From: Zarea fungicola
Lineage: Eukaryota > Ascomycota > Sordariomycetes > Hypocreales > Cordycipitaceae
Reading direction: 5' to 3'
Assembly: GCA_900169235.1 (NCBI GenBank)
Contig: FWCC01000260.1
Location: 1 to 64,000 of the forward strand
Length of the DNA: 64,000 nt
Positions within the stretch are counted from its first letter, which is position 1, and each line of letters begins with the position of its first letter. Below the pieces are notes generated by a model. The model searched no databases and was not told the DNA's origin. It saw only the letters and a program-made list of their open reading frames with translations. The translations under genes were made by a program, and so were the position numbers. Positions 10,305 through 22,810 of the stretch are shown here, piece after piece.

Positions 10305-11883
10305 GGCTGCAGGGAGATGCACTAACAAGTGCTAGAGTAGCCCGGGCGCCAATGGGGGCAGTGGGGGGACAGGGCCAGCTTAGCGGGGAACCATGCACCT
10401 ATAGGCTATAGGCTGTAGGCTATGAGGCGCTGTAGTCCCTGGTCAACTGCAGCGTGTTCTTTTGCCTCTGCTATTGAAGAATTGTAGATTAAAAAAAGAA
10501 AAAGGAAAGAAAATAAGGAAGGAAGAGAGAAAATAAAGGAAATGGCCGGAAACATTCAATAATTAAAATAAAATCACAAACCTTGTCCCTTGGTTCACTG
10601 ACTTGTCTGCTGCCCTGCGGTGGCGCCTTGTTCAACCCCGCTGTATCCTGATCCTGTTGGCGCTCGGAGCCCCTGTTCTTCCTGCCTGTGGCGGCGGACC
10701 TGCTCCATCATGTTCCTCTTATCCAGCGCCTCAGCGGCCGATTTCCTCTTCCAGATCAGTTTGCTCAACCACTTGGTTAACTTGATTCAGTGACAGGTAA
10801 TTAACTTCCAACTCATGGTGGGATTCAACATCGGCTGCATGTTTTGTTAGGGCATCGCAACAACGCCGCAGCAGCTTTCACTTTCCAAGTAAGCGGTTGT
10901 CGTACACCAACTGCATCCTTACTTCTCAAAGTCACCTGCTCCTGATGATCAAGTAAAACAAAAGACAGACGCACCTAAAGACAAATGACGAATAAATGAT
11001 AAATAATAAATAATAAATGTAGAAAAGCCATCCATCCATGACGTATGACGAATGTACGTGGCTCACGCTGCATCACATCAACAGGTCTAAAAGTTGACTC
11101 AAGGAAACAAGGAAAGGAAACAAAAGAAGAGAAAAAGAAAAAAGAAAAAAAAAAATACAGAGCACAAAGTCACGGCACAACATGGATTTCTGATTTGTCC
11201 AAGACATGCATCAAAAACATAACCCACTGCGGCTCTGCTCAGGCCAACCAACCAACCCAATCAACGAACCCGAGACACATACACTACGCCGTAATCTACC
11301 ATCCTACCTGCATGCGATCGATAACACAGCCCATTGTTTTAGTCGCACGGAAAGTTTGTGAACCTCCTTGCCTCCCCAACCCCCCGCCATTGTCTCTGGT
11401 TTGTCTCTGCAGTGTTCCCCTCCCATATGGCTGGTTCTGCCGATCACCAACAGTCGCTCGCCAAAGCTCAAGCCCACGTTGCCACGATGCCGCTTGAGAT
11501 TAGCCATCACCAGCCCTTTGTCATCACCTGCTAGCGTTGCGTGCTCCGTCTAGCGTGCACTCGCCAGGCCCCGTGGCTGCTGCAAGGCTGGCTGCCCATC
11601 ACTACCCACCGTCCCCAGTAGATTCTACAACAATGTCCATTTCCCACTAAAGAGCCAAGACTGCAAGGCCCGTGGGGGTTCGCATTAATTTTTTGCTTGT
11701 TTTATTTATTTTAGTTGCCTTGTTTATTTATTTTCAACCAAATGGTGGACAAAGTTGACTAATCCCGAGTGAAGCCGAGGATTACATGGTGCAATAATCC
11801 AGAACTCGACACTTGGCTGTGTATTCTCATCACTCAGACTTTTTTAAACGACAAGTGAAGAGGCAAGACGATCAACTGGCTGC

Positions 11884-11911
11884 TTTCCTCTCCTCTCCTC
11901 TCCTCTCCTCT
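11884..11911 (+). repeat. TCCTC pyrimidine repeat in promoter
   Basis: About five tandem TCCTC units end roughly 60 bases before the multicopper oxidase ATG. Pyrimidine-rich tracts near start sites are common core-promoter features in filamentous ascomycetes. Confidence 0.65.
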
Positions 11912-11970
11912 ACACTCCTTCACCACCTCGTACTGGATGAACGGCCCATCACAAGTACACAGTAGCCGCT

Positions 11971-14249
11971 ATGGCTGGGCTACTGAATTATACACATCGT
12001 CGCCATGACAAAGCTTCTCGGTGGCCGTTTTGCGCCGTGGTGACACTGCTGCTTGCCACGGCCACCTTGTATCTCATCGTGGCATTGCGATTCTCCAGCG
12101 CGACGCCTCTCCCGTTTTCCTGGATCGCGCCACATCACGACACTGCCCGCCCTTTAGATTCGCCAATCGACAATGCCACTTTGGCCCCGGGCGACCCCTT
12201 TGCGCTGCACCCAGAGCTTCACATCTCTCGTCCCCCGCGCACATTGAAGTTTGAATGGAGCATCACGCGTCGGCAGCATCGCCCAGATGGAGTGTTGCGG
12301 GATGTCTACTTTATCAATGGTACTACTGATTTGCGCCCGCCGCGCCGTTGTACTTTGCGCGCTTCTGCTAACTATGCGACAAGGTCAATTTCCCGGCCCA
12401 ACAATAGAAGCACGTTCCGGTGACGAGCTTCAAATAACCATAACAAATGACATTCTAAACGACACCGACGCTGGCATCGCCATTCACTGGCATGGCTTGC
12501 TTATGAAAGGTAGGCCGGTCTCTGGCCACCAAACTCCACCACTAAAGGGCAAAACTGACAGATTGGCATGGCAGAGTTCAATGTGATGGACGGCGCAGCT
12601 GGTGTCACACAATGCGCCATTCTCACCGGCCAGTCATTTACCTATAAATTTAGAATCGACCCAGAGCAGCATGGCACATACTGGTACCACGCGCACTCTG
12701 CCGTGAAGCGAGCTGACGGACTCTATGGCGGCTTAATTGTTCACAAGCCTGCAGATGAGAAAAGTGGGCAGAGCGATTTGTCCAGGCATGAATACGATGC
12801 AGAGAGACTATTGCTAGTCGGCGACTGGTATCATCGCAGTGCAGAAAAGGTCTTGAGCGAATACAAAGACTTTCGCAATTTCGCATACGAGGTAAGCCGG
12901 TCCTTTTTTCCACTCACTAGTTAACCAACTTGGTAAATGACTATACCGGCGGCTATTCATTCACCCCTTTGCGCGATGCTAACTGGTGCTATAGCCAGCC
13001 GCAGACTCTCTCCTCATCAACGGTGTTGGGTCTTACAATTGTACAAATGCACGGCCAGGGCGGCCAGTGGATTGTATCGAGACATATGTGCCTGGGCTGC
13101 ATTTTTCCGCCGACAAGGCTGTTCGCCTGCGCGTCATCAATACCGGTGCTGCTGCTGGATTCTCCATTCAGCTGGGCAATGGCACTGTACAGCTCCTCAC
13201 AGTGGATGGCGGCGGATTGGTGTCAAGCAGCACCCCAAAGACACCCACTATCGGGGTGGTATATCCCGGTGAGCGGATTGACATGCTGCTGCTACCCGAT
13301 GATACAATCCAAGATGAGAGGCACATATTGGATACGGAAATTAAAATTATCCTTGATCCGGAGTATGCAGTACATCCCAAATATTGGCTGGAGAGTCATG
13401 CAGCACTAACCGTATTTTAGGTTGATGCCAATGAAAAACTACGCATTGACGCGCATCCAGACGTTTCCACTTACATGGACTAGACTTGGCAGAGGACAGT
13501 CCCCGTACACACGACAGAATGTCCGCGAGCAGGTTGATGTTTTTGACATTCGGACGGCCCATGGCCCAGCTATGCCTGGAAATTCCGCAATTCACGCGGC
13601 ACCGCAGGAGACTGCACTGCTTTACACCAGTTTGGGCACTAATAGTTTTAAAAATGATGAGCCCTGGGGCGAAGTCAACCATACTTCCTGGGTCTGGAAG
13701 GACCCGAGTGCCAAACCACTGCTCGCTTTGGACAGGGACGAGTGGGCAAAGGGCACAGAGCAGGCGAACCAGCTCCGCACCTTTGACACACCTTGGTATG
13801 CGGCGGGCCAGGAGAGGTGGATAGATTTGGTGGTCAATAATATTGACGACAAGGGACACCCATTCCACTTGGTGAGTAAAGCAATGGGACCGGCAAATTC
13901 TTTATTATTATTTTTCTATTCTCCGGCTAATTACGACTAGCATGGCTACGCATTTTACATTGTGAGTGCTCGACAGCGCGACCTCGGACGCATGTACAAC
14001 CCGTTTGATCCCGACGTGGCCGCAGAAGAAGCGCAGCATGTCAACACCAATACGCCGCTTCGCAAAGACACTGTGTATATTCAGCCTCAGGGTTATGTCA
14101 TTTTGCGCTTCCCCTTGGATAATGCCGGCCTCTGGCTCATGCACTGCCATGTCCTCTGGCACCAGGCGGTGGGCATGGGTGTCGTGCTGCAGGTTGGCAA
14201 TGTTACCAAGGCCACGCAGCAGAAAGCAGGAGAAAGCTGCAATTTATGA
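11971..14249 (+). CDS. Membrane-anchored multicopper oxidase
   Basis: Six exons: 11971-12319, 12384-12509, 12575-12891, 12995-13362, 13421-13871, 13941-14249 (639 aa). Residues about 19-41 are one uncleaved-looking transmembrane span, so the enzyme probably sits as a type II membrane protein with the oxidase outside the cytosol. All four copper motifs are intact: HWHG (His151, His153), WYHAHS (His197, His199), HPFHLHG (His533, His536, His538) and HCH-x3-H (His605, Cys606, His607, His611). The type 1 axial position is Met616, as in ascorbate oxidase and low-potential laccases. Substrate could be a phenol or a metal ion. The second intron has two candidate acceptors; the one at 12574 is required to keep frame into FNVMDGAAG. 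The regulator at 14722 is the next gene downstream. Confidence 0.92.
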
Positions 14250-14721
14250 GTATATGGGAGGCAAGGTCATACCTTGTTTAATAGGACTACATCATTCACG
14301 TGCTTTCTGAGTGTAGCCCTTCATGTATTTCCTCAAGGAGCAGACAAAGGCTCAATCTTTTGGCATCCACTTTCAACCAAGCAGCGAGAGTAAACTTACA
14401 AGTTTGAATCAGCAATGACACTGGCACCACATTGCCAAGTCGGCGCCCTCTCTTAATAACCAAAGTAACTACCCAGTAATAACTTATGCGTCGTGTGGCT
14501 TCGCCCCCATTTCTCTTACCCGGGAGATCTGCCTGAAGTGGGTCACGTGTCGCTGACACTATTCACTATGCCGAGATCGTTTTGCCCCGCGGTGCCTCGG
14601 GATCCTGACAAACTAATATCTGCCGGGTTGGAGTTGAGCAAACCTGCCAGCCATCATGGTTGGACCCTGCATCCTGCAATCGTGTTACCCATCATAGCGC
14701 ATCGTGTTTTGGTGCTCTCCA
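14250..14721. promoter_or_regulatory. Spacer with promoter of downstream regulator
   Basis: A 472-base spacer between the oxidase stop and the regulator start. There is no coding evidence. It must hold the oxidase terminator and the regulator promoter. Confidence 0.45.
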
Positions 14722-16483
14722 ATGCCCAGTGTCAGGGAAGCCGTCTTGTCCGTCCAAAGCCACCACCCCCCGCCTCAGCGCCGTGCAAACCATAACCCAG
14801 ACGAAGTCGTGCCCCGTTTGAAGCGATGGGCTCCCAAAGTCAAAACGGGCTGCTCTACTTGCCGGTTAGTAGAATCTAGGCGAGTGCGCTTGGATAATTT
14901 TGTCGAGCAGCGCCGGTGCTTTGGCCCCCCTACATAGATGCCGCTTGTGCTAATGCAGTCTGCGTAGGAATCGCCGCATCAAGTGTGATGAGACCAAGCC
15001 AGCGTGTAGAAAGTGCATATCCTCGAGGCGCAAGTGTGGTGGCTATGAGGCTTCCCCGCCACCTCTCCAGACCTCACCAGATGCATTCATTGTTGAGCAG
15101 CCAATCTGCTCCTCGGCGCCACACGGTCTCCATCCCACCTCACGGGAGAAGCAAATGTTTCACCTTTTGCGGACGCTCACGGTCCATCAAATAGCCGGCG
15201 GCAATAAACCAGAATTCTGGAGGAATAATTTCTTGCAAGCTACTTACATCTATCCGGCCCTCTGGCACGCTGCCCTCGCCTTCTCTGCCATCCATTTCCG
15301 AGCTTCTATTCTAGGGGACGAGACGCAGGCTTATTTTGCCGAGCAATATCACACCTTTGCGCTCAAACACTACACTACTTCGATTGGCTACATAATATCC
15401 ATAAAGTCGCACGACAAGCTATCGGGCGCCGACCAGGAAATGCTGCTGACTGCGAGCCTGCTCTATACCGGCATCTGCCTCTTGCGGGCTGATTTGAAAC
15501 AGGCCCGAACACACGCCCGGAATGCAGTAAAACTCTCTCTTCAATGGGATTTTGTCAGTGGCGAAGAAGAGGAGAAAATGGCACCGTCGGATGGTGTCTT
15601 GGGCCGGAAACAGACAGGGCAGCTCATAAAGGATGTCTACTATTCCTTTAGCTCCCTAGGCGACAGCTTCTCGCAAGAAACGTCTGAGCACTTCTTTACC
15701 ACAATTCCATACAGCAACGAAGCATTCACGTCCTTTGACGAGGCATATTACGCATACATGCCAGTTCACACAGGCCAGCTGAAAATTAAAGAATGGCAAC
15801 CAGAGTCCAGGCGAGACGAGGATGTGTCGCCGCCCATCAATGACATGCTGGCAAAGCGACAGGCGCTCAATCTGTGGAGTATACGTTTCGACAAGTATCT
15901 GGAGGCGTCGAACCACTCGCCCGAGGACTTGCAAGGGATCGCCAGGCTGCAGCTGTTTCGCCTCTTTGAACAGACCTTTCAAGATGTCATGATCAATCGG
16001 ACGCCACAAATGTGGGCGAAACAAGCACACAGATGGGAGCGGATTTTGAAACTGGCAGAGCACTTGATTGAGACGCAAAATGAGCAAACCCTGTCGGTTA
16101 GCGGCGCAGAAGCCATCTTTACATACTCGGCTTCCGTCTACGAAATTTTGCGCCTGACAGGCTTCATCTGCCGAAATGGCTCCATCCGGCGTCGTGTTAT
16201 CAATCTCCTCAAACAGAAGCATTACCGAGATGGCGTCTGGGACACTGAATTCGCCTGGCTCATGGTAGAAACAAAAATGTTGATTGAGGAACAAGCGCTT
16301 GCCAAAGCGACACCGGGCTCCTGCGAGTGTGTGCCAGATCTATTCTTTTGCACACGCCATCGTGTTTCAATGGTATCTGTAGACTTCCCTGCAGATGGAA
16401 TCGTGACTTTAAACATGAAAACTGGCGCAGAATGCATGAATGACTTGCCTGGAGTCTCAAAAGAGTTCAAACTGACGCGATGA
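14722..16483 (+). CDS. Zn2Cys6 transcription factor
   Basis: Two exons, 14722-14864 and 14968-16483, joined across a 103-nt intron inside the zinc cluster (552 aa). The join restores a complete cluster, CSTC-RNRRIKC-DETKPAC-RKC, ending six residues later in Cys. The start is ATG 14722; an in-frame GTG lies 18 bases upstream. The long C-terminal part is helical and matches the fungal-specific regulatory region (type PF11951, 'fungal TF' domain) with the SAIHFRA-like segment early on. It follows the multicopper oxidase in the same orientation and could control it, or the PTR2 transporter whose tail it faces; that link is only positional. Confidence 0.9.
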
Positions 16484-16639
16484 TAGATTATGGTTTGGAA
16501 ACGGAAATAATAGAGCAAATGGGCAAATGGGCAAATGAGTAAATAGAGAAAATATCAGTAAATAGATTCAACGGCCCCGAGCCATGGATATGGTGCAATA
16601 CATTCATCATATTGCGACAATATTTAAAACTTGCAGGAT

Positions 16640-18555
16640 TTAGCTAGCTGCGCGTTTCTCGTCAATGCTTGCCGTCTCTCCATCAACAGCTTTGGTCACA
16701 ATATTCTCTCCGATATAGGCACTCTCCTTTTGGTTATTCATGGCATCCTCATCCCTGTCAGCCTTTCGGAATGTCAGAAAGAAGCCAATGCCGCCAATCA
16801 AAGCAACAACCGCCACGGAGCCGTAGTTCCAAACAAGTAGAGGATCCTCCGAGAGTGCGACAAGAGCCTGGCCAAGAGCCGAAGATACGGCCGACGTAAA
16901 CAAGGCCAATGCTTGGACAGTCGACTTCATATTCTGCGGCGCTTTGGTGTATGCGTACCTATTAATCATGTCAGCGTCCATCACTTATGTTGTAGAATCT
17001 CAAACACTCTTACTCAAGCTTTGTAATGGAAGCCAGGACCTCGGACATGCCGATCAAGCCATATGGAAAGACTTGGACCCAGACCGAAATCGGCGCCGTA
17101 CAGTCTTTGCGGCCGGATTTGATTGAAGCATTGATGTGGTCGCCACACTTTGACAATTTGTAAATGTACGACTGCGTCACGCACGCAGAGACCATGGCGG
17201 CGGAGCTGAGAATAAACCCGGCCGTAATTTTGCGGATCGGTGACAGGCGGACACCGCACTTGCGAAGGCCAGGATACACCACAAAATCCATAATGGGGAT
17301 GACGATGATGATGAAGATGGGGTTGAGCTTGGCAACAATGTCGTTGGGGGTAGAGCCGAGAACCATGGTGCTGGCCTGCGACACGAGGTTGTTGGTCATT
17401 TGGTTGTAGGCGAGCCAGTACAGCGGGTACCAGAGAAAGACCTTGCACGCGAGGACGCCGCGGCGCACCTCGTCGACCCATTCATCGTCAAACGTCATCC
17501 AGGCGGGGACGGGCTCGCCGCGGGCGCGAATCTCGCTGGGCTTGACGCGATGCCAGAAATCGGGATCGCGGAAGCCCTTGCTCTTCTTGGTGGCGAAGCG
17601 CACCAGCTTCCACGCCTTGCCCATGACGGAGCCAGTGGGCGGCGACAGCTTGTACGACTTTTTGAAGTAGACCAGGACAATCGGGCAGAGGAGGTAGCAG
17701 ATGGTGGGGAGGGTAAAGGACAGCCAGAAGCCGACGAAATGCTCCGAGTACACCATGGCAAGGGAGCCGGTGAGGGAGCCCATGTTGATGAGGAGGTAGA
17801 AGTAAATGTAAATGCGGGCTGTCGTCGCGGCCGGGTCGACAATCTCCCTCTCACCGTTCTTCTTGGTTCGGACGTATGCTTTGGACTCGCGATATTGTTC
17901 GGCAATAAGAGGCGAAATATTGGACTTGAAGCCGCCCGTTCCGATGCCCATTACCACCAGCCCTACGGAGAAGACGGCTATGGCAGCGTTGGGGCGCACA
18001 ATGACTGGTGGTATAGCAGACATGATGAGGATGATGTGGCCGACCAACGCGGCAATGTTGGAGTACTGGATTGTCAAATAGCGACCCCAGTACTGGTCCG
18101 CGAGGTACGCACCAAACAGCGGCGTAAAGTACGACCAGAACTGATTGAATGTCGTCATGCCAGTCGAAGCACGCTGACCCATGCCCAAAGCTCCGGAGCC
18201 AGGCTTTCGGAGGAAGCCAGCTCCAGTACTAGACCCTGGTGGCAACGGCTTCTGGATGAAGTTGACGACTTTGTACTGTTAGATCTGGTTTGACTGATGG
18301 AAGCGGAGACTTACAAACAGCGCTGGTGCCATAGTAGGAAAACCGTTCAACAAACTCTACAAATGCCACAGTCCATGCAGTCCAGGGAATACTGCCTGGG
18401 ACTCTTGGTAACGTATCCCATTCCTCCTGTGTAGGAAATGGACCGGGTGCTGTAGTATCGTCGCTGGAGCTGTCATCCGAGCCACTGACCTCTCTTGGGA
18501 TAGCATCCACGCGAGGGCCACCTTTAGAAATCTCAAGGCTATTCTTGGTAGCCAT
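16640..18555 (-). CDS. PTR2-type proton/oligopeptide symporter
   Basis: Three exons on the minus strand: 18555-18315, 18268-17014, 16958-16640 (604 aa). The POT/PTR2 family is clear from the EFVERFSYYGT block (E-x-x-E-R proton-coupling motif) in the first membrane span and FYLLINMGSL in span 5. About twelve hydrophobic segments are present, with the long polar loop after span 6 (near RDPDFWHRVKPSEIRARG) typical of fungal PTR2. Such proteins import di- and tripeptides across the plasma membrane using the proton gradient. The first intron is only 46 nt; an earlier AG would leave 40 nt and break the frame, while the chosen acceptor restores AVFVNFIQKPLPPG. The hydrophilic acidic N-terminus is usual for the family. 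Confidence 0.93.
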
Positions 18556-19348
18556 TTTGCATAAATCGTTGGTAAAGGAAAACTGGAGGGACGAGATGGC
18601 TAGGGGCTAATGATAAATCGGTCGGGGGGTTTTATACACGGCAGCAAAAAAAGCCCACGCCGAGTTCGACGTACAAGAGCCTGATACCCCTCCCTTGCAG
18701 CAATAATAACTCGTCTCTGCATTACTTCAACCCCCCCACGCCAAGAAACAGTTAAGGAGCCTGCTGTTGAATGAATAAAAAGGAAGTTTTGTAAGGGTCC
18801 AGACCGAGGAGGAGGTGGAGGCGATCAACGCCACACCTTACTTACCTTCCACAATGGGCTACCAGCGGTCGCCCAACACCAATGCCAAGCAGCTAGGGTC
18901 TGTCGGCAAAGCCCTACCTAGTCCTAGATACTCAAATTAACCTTAAGCTCATGGGGCAGTGTGCACCGTTTGATGAGCTTAATCGCAATCATCCTTGCCA
19001 GCAGGAGCCAGTATTGGCATGCTGACCACCCACCCTTCCACTATCCATGTAAAGTACGCGCTTCTTTTGCGGCACCTGCAATACGTGGGCTCGGGTACTC
19101 TGCCCTTTGATCATGGCTGGTCCATTTTGTTGTTTCCATAAGCATACGTGTACCTGCCTGAATTTGTCTGGCCATTGTTGCGCAGCGTGTGTCTTCGGGC
19201 GGGCTAAGCATTTGCACCAAGATGTGCCAACTTTTTATTGTTCTATTTTAGTAAGTAGCCAACTATGTAGGATACATGCGATTTCGCTGCCTGAAATCGA
19301 TGGCAGCGCCTTGTACCAACAGCCTCACAGCCAAACTCCTTGGAGCTG
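18556..19348. other. PTR2 promoter and spacer
   Basis: This 793-base stretch lies upstream of the PTR2 gene and downstream of the next minus-strand gene. No coding frame with motifs was found. A short low-complexity GGAGGAGGTGGAGG element lies near 18810. Confidence 0.45.
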
Positions 19349-20740
19349 TTAGACTGTGACAACAAGCTTGCCACCTCGAATCTCTCCATTTCTCATTCGA
19401 TCCAGAGCATTATTTACATCTTCTAGGCCGGCATGATTACCCAGTATTCTGGGTGGACGAAGCTTACCGCTTTGCAGCAGCCTCTCCAACCACAGGGTAA
19501 GGGCGGTTCCGACTTCAGATACCTCATGAAAGAGTTTCAGAGGTACTGAATGCATTTTCACATTCAACGGATTCTCCGTCTTAGGTAGGCCGGTGAGGCC
19601 TATCAGATGAGCGCGACGCTCATAGTGACTTGGTGGAGTAGCAGGCGGCGACGGTGTTTGGTCCGCGGCGCTTGATCGCTGGAGCGCTCTCAACAAAAAT
19701 GTGGCGTTTTCTCTCCCAGTTGTATCGATGCCAAAGTATAGTTTATCTCCGATCGTGGACTGTAATATCGAAACAGCTCGGTTCGGGTCACTGTTATCGA
19801 TGAGTAAATCTGGGCGAGCGTGGCTGTCATTGGAGAGCCACAACCCATGACGCGCCTGGTCCACAACCACGGCAACCTTTAATCCAGCAAGTCGCGCGAG
19901 TTGAATAGCCAGGTATGCGGACGTGGCAGAGCCTATTGAATACGTTTAGTGTGTGACTTTTGCATTGATGGCTGGAACACTTACCGCCCCAAATCGCAAC
20001 CCAGTCCCCTTTAAGAGCTCGTTCGTGGCCGGCAATGGAACTGAGGGTTTCGTCTCGAACATCTTGCGGTATCCGATCCACGCTAATACTCTCAGTTATA
20101 GATCTCAGATCTGGTCCGTCTAGAACATCGCCAAAGTTCAGGCCGAAGCAGCTGCCCAGCGCCATGGCTGATGTCACAAACGCCACGCCAAGGGCTGCTC
20201 CTTGTGCGGATGTGACCTGTGCTGGTAGTTTGACCACGTTGCAACTCAACGCGGCCACAAATTCCTGATACGCAGCTTTACGAGGATCCCTATAATCGGT
20301 AGATATAACAATTACCTAAAAGTCTTAGCAAGTATAATCAGAGGGGGGAGTGGTGCCTCCTACCCTGTCGCCGACGTCGAAGCGCGATGTTGGATGGCTT
20401 TGTGAGACATGCCCAACTAATTCTCTTCCAGAAATAAAAGGAAACTGTGGGATTCCAAAGTTGAAATCGCTAATAGATGATTAATTTAGTTAGTGTTTAA
20501 TGAGAAAAGGATCTGTGCCTATACGTACGGGGACTTCCAGTCAATTGGATTTAGACCTATGACAGCCGTTCGCACGAGAACCTCTTCGTCTCGCAGGGAT
20601 GGGATTGGCTGATTATGTATCAATGCATATCTCTCCCGGGGTCCTTGAAGCAATAAGATAGACTGAAGCTTTTGTGTTTTCAGAGTCGCATCTTCATCCA
20701 TTACTCCAAATTGGCCTGTCACTGTCTCGGAGGCTGTCAT
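19349..20740 (-). CDS. Zinc-type (MDR) dehydrogenase / enoyl reductase-like
   Basis: Four exons on the minus strand: 20740-20529, 20469-20364, 20315-19985, 19932-19349 (410 aa). The MDR fold is shown by an early GLNPIDWKSPDF block, PFISGRELVGHV, and the cofactor-binding glycine-rich segment WGGSATSAYLAIQLAR. This is the group of fungal zinc-binding dehydrogenase proteins that lack clear catalytic-zinc ligands and act as NADPH quinone or enoyl reductases, including stand-alone enoyl reductases of polyketide pathways. No polyketide synthase is present here, so a free-standing reductase is more likely. An alternative in-frame ATG at 20806 would add 22 residues of leader-like sequence. It shares orientation with the FMN monooxygenase gene to its right. 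Confidence 0.87.
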
Positions 20741-21288
20741 GTTCGAATTGAATGACACTTCTTTAGATGTACGCCATACACTAATGCAGCAGTAATTTTG
20801 TGGCATCTGGACTTAAAAGAAGAGATTCCATGTACCCTTCAGAGAGCATATTTCCGGTTGCCGAATACCGGACCCCTGGCTATTAGCGTTGACAATTGGT
20901 TGCGTTTATTCTTGCCGGATTGCGCCATCGTAATGCAGCCAATCTTCCGACGCCTCTCTTGACCCACTGGTGATAGCCAAACGCAATACTTGGTCGTCTT
21001 GACACAATAATCTGATAGCGATCTTAATGCACATTTTGGACGAGTAAGAGAGCTCCTACGTGTCATTTTGAGATTACTCATACACGCTTTGACGTTTCAC
21101 TGGACTCATGATACACTAGAGTTCATAGCGGTTTGCGGCATAGCAACGTATTCAAACTTGATACAGACAATAGTACTCGATACAGATTTAATTTCAAGAA
21201 TTACATGACAGCTAATTTCCGAAAGCCAGTCGTTCTTTTTAGTTTTGTGACAGCCTAAAAGCCACTATACATCTCCAGGACAGCTCTA
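20741..21288. other. Spacer between two minus-strand genes
   Basis: A 548-base AT-rich spacer. It contains the promoter of the MDR gene and the 3' end of the monooxygenase. Nothing else was recognised. Confidence 0.45.
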
Positions 21289-22810
21289 CTAAGAGCTACT
21301 GTCATCTGTCGCTTTCCAGTGATGCTGGGAAGCTGGGTGATCATCAGGCGGCAATGTGCCACCCTTTTTGCCAAACAGATTCTCTCTGTACGTTCCACCG
21401 TCCACGGTGTAATCGTCCCAAAATAAGCCGCGCTCTCTTAGTACCGGGAGCAGATATGTAATAACGTCCTCAAAAGACTCTGGGAACAAGGCGTAGGCCA
21501 AATTGAACCCATCCACGTCACCTTCGCGAACCCACCTCTCCATCTCGTCGGCAACTTTCTGCGGGGTTCCGATTGCGGTCGCACCTAGACCTCCGATCTT
21601 GATGTGGTTCGCGACCGTGTGTTTTGTCCATTTTGGAACCTCGGGTGTAGACTTTGACCACGCTTCCACTGCAGATCGGATGGCGTTGGACTCTACATGC
21701 CTAAGCTCCTCCTCGTCGCCATATGTCGATAGATCTATTCCAGTCCACCCACCGAAAAGGGCCAGGGCACCATCTTCAGACCCATACTGAATAAAATCTC
21801 GGTACTTTGCATCTGCTTCTTCTTGCGTTTTGCCAATAATGGGGCAAAACATGGCCAGAAACTTGATGTTGTTGGGGTCGCGACCGAACTCATCCCTGGC
21901 CTTGGCACGGATATCTGCGATATTTTTGGCGACTGTCGACGGGCTATGCCCGGCAACAAAAATAACTTCTGCATTCTTCGCCGCAAATGCCTTTCCTGCG
22001 CTGGAAGTGCCCGCCTGCATAATAACTGGGGTGCGTTGCGGCGAAGGCTGGCAAATATGCGGACCTGGAACTGTAAAGTATTTTCCCACATGATCGATTG
22101 TGCGAACCAGAGCAGGATCTGTATAAATTCCCTTTTGGCGGTCCAGCTTTACTGCATCGTCTCTCCAAGATGACTGCCTGATGACAGATTAGCAGGTGGT
22201 ATTGCGTATCGGTTCTTTTGTACTCTCGCACCAAAGCTTATACGTCACCTCGACATATTCTTCTGCCACGGCGTATCGCTCGTCATGTTTTGGCTGTTCT
22301 TGAAAGCCCAGGTTCCGTGCTGCCGAGTCCAAATAGCCGGTTACAATGTTCCATCCCAATCTGCCGCCAGTCAAGTGGTCGACGGTGCTGAGTCGTCGTG
22401 CGAGATGATATGGCTGCTCGTACGTGGTTGCGACTGTGACACCAAACCCGAGATTCTTTGTGGCCGCAGCCATTGCAGATACGACGGATAGAGGCTCATT
22501 GACGGGCCATTGAGCTCCAGATACAATTGCCGGGTCAGGGTTCCGAGGGCCTTTGTAGACATCGTACGCGCCCTAGAAACTGTTAACATGACTGGCTGCC
22601 CGTGTAGACCATCTCGTCACTTACAAGAACATCCGCAATAAAAACACCATGAAACTTTCCATTCTCAAGCTTCTTCGCCAATTCGACCCAGTGAGATACT
22701 TCATTAAAGCGCCATGATTTATCGCGAGGATGTTGCCACAATCCAGGCGACTGGTGGCCACTGCAGGACTCTACAAAGGCATTGATGATGAGCTTCTTGG
22801 GTGCGGCCAT
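21289..22810 (-). CDS. FMN-dependent monooxygenase, NtaA/SnaA/DszA family
   Basis: Three exons on the minus strand: 22810-22625, 22572-22232, 22177-21289 (471 aa, normal for the family). The family of bacterial-luciferase-like monooxygenases is shown by the opening KKLIINAFVESCSGHQSPGLW, the TTYEQPYHLARRLSTVDHLTGGRLGWNIVTG block, YKLWQSSWRDDAV (rebuilt across intron 2), and GTPQKVADEMERWV near the C-terminus. Relatives oxidise nitrilotriacetate, EDTA-type chelators, dibenzothiophene sulfone or similar N- and S-compounds using FMNH2 from a separate reductase. The true substrate is unknown. It is divergent from the DUR3-type transporter and near a nitronate monooxygenase, suggesting use of organic nitrogen. 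Donor GTGCGA of intron 2 is weak but needed for frame. Confidence 0.9.

Larger units (their letters stand above)
8869..11970. other. 3.1 kb gene-free region between two divergent genes
   Basis: This stretch lies between the start codons of the phospholipase (-) and the multicopper oxidase (+). Open frames here are short, lack motifs, and overlap low-complexity tracts such as AT-only runs near 9180-9235, purine runs near 10490-10550 and 11100-11157, and a TCCTC repeat near 11886. It may combine two long promoters with unannotated non-coding transcription. I see no transposon ends or RNA gene. Confidence 0.5.

Noticed and set aside
11045..11497. 150-codon plus-strand frame
   Set aside because: Begins in a lysine-rich purine tract and continues as proline/cysteine-rich low complexity without any domain. 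It lies in a gene-free promoter region.
19349..20740. Stand-alone enoyl reductase of a polyketide cluster
   Set aside because: No polyketide synthase or other tailoring enzyme core lies in the window, so a secondary-metabolite cluster cannot be supported.
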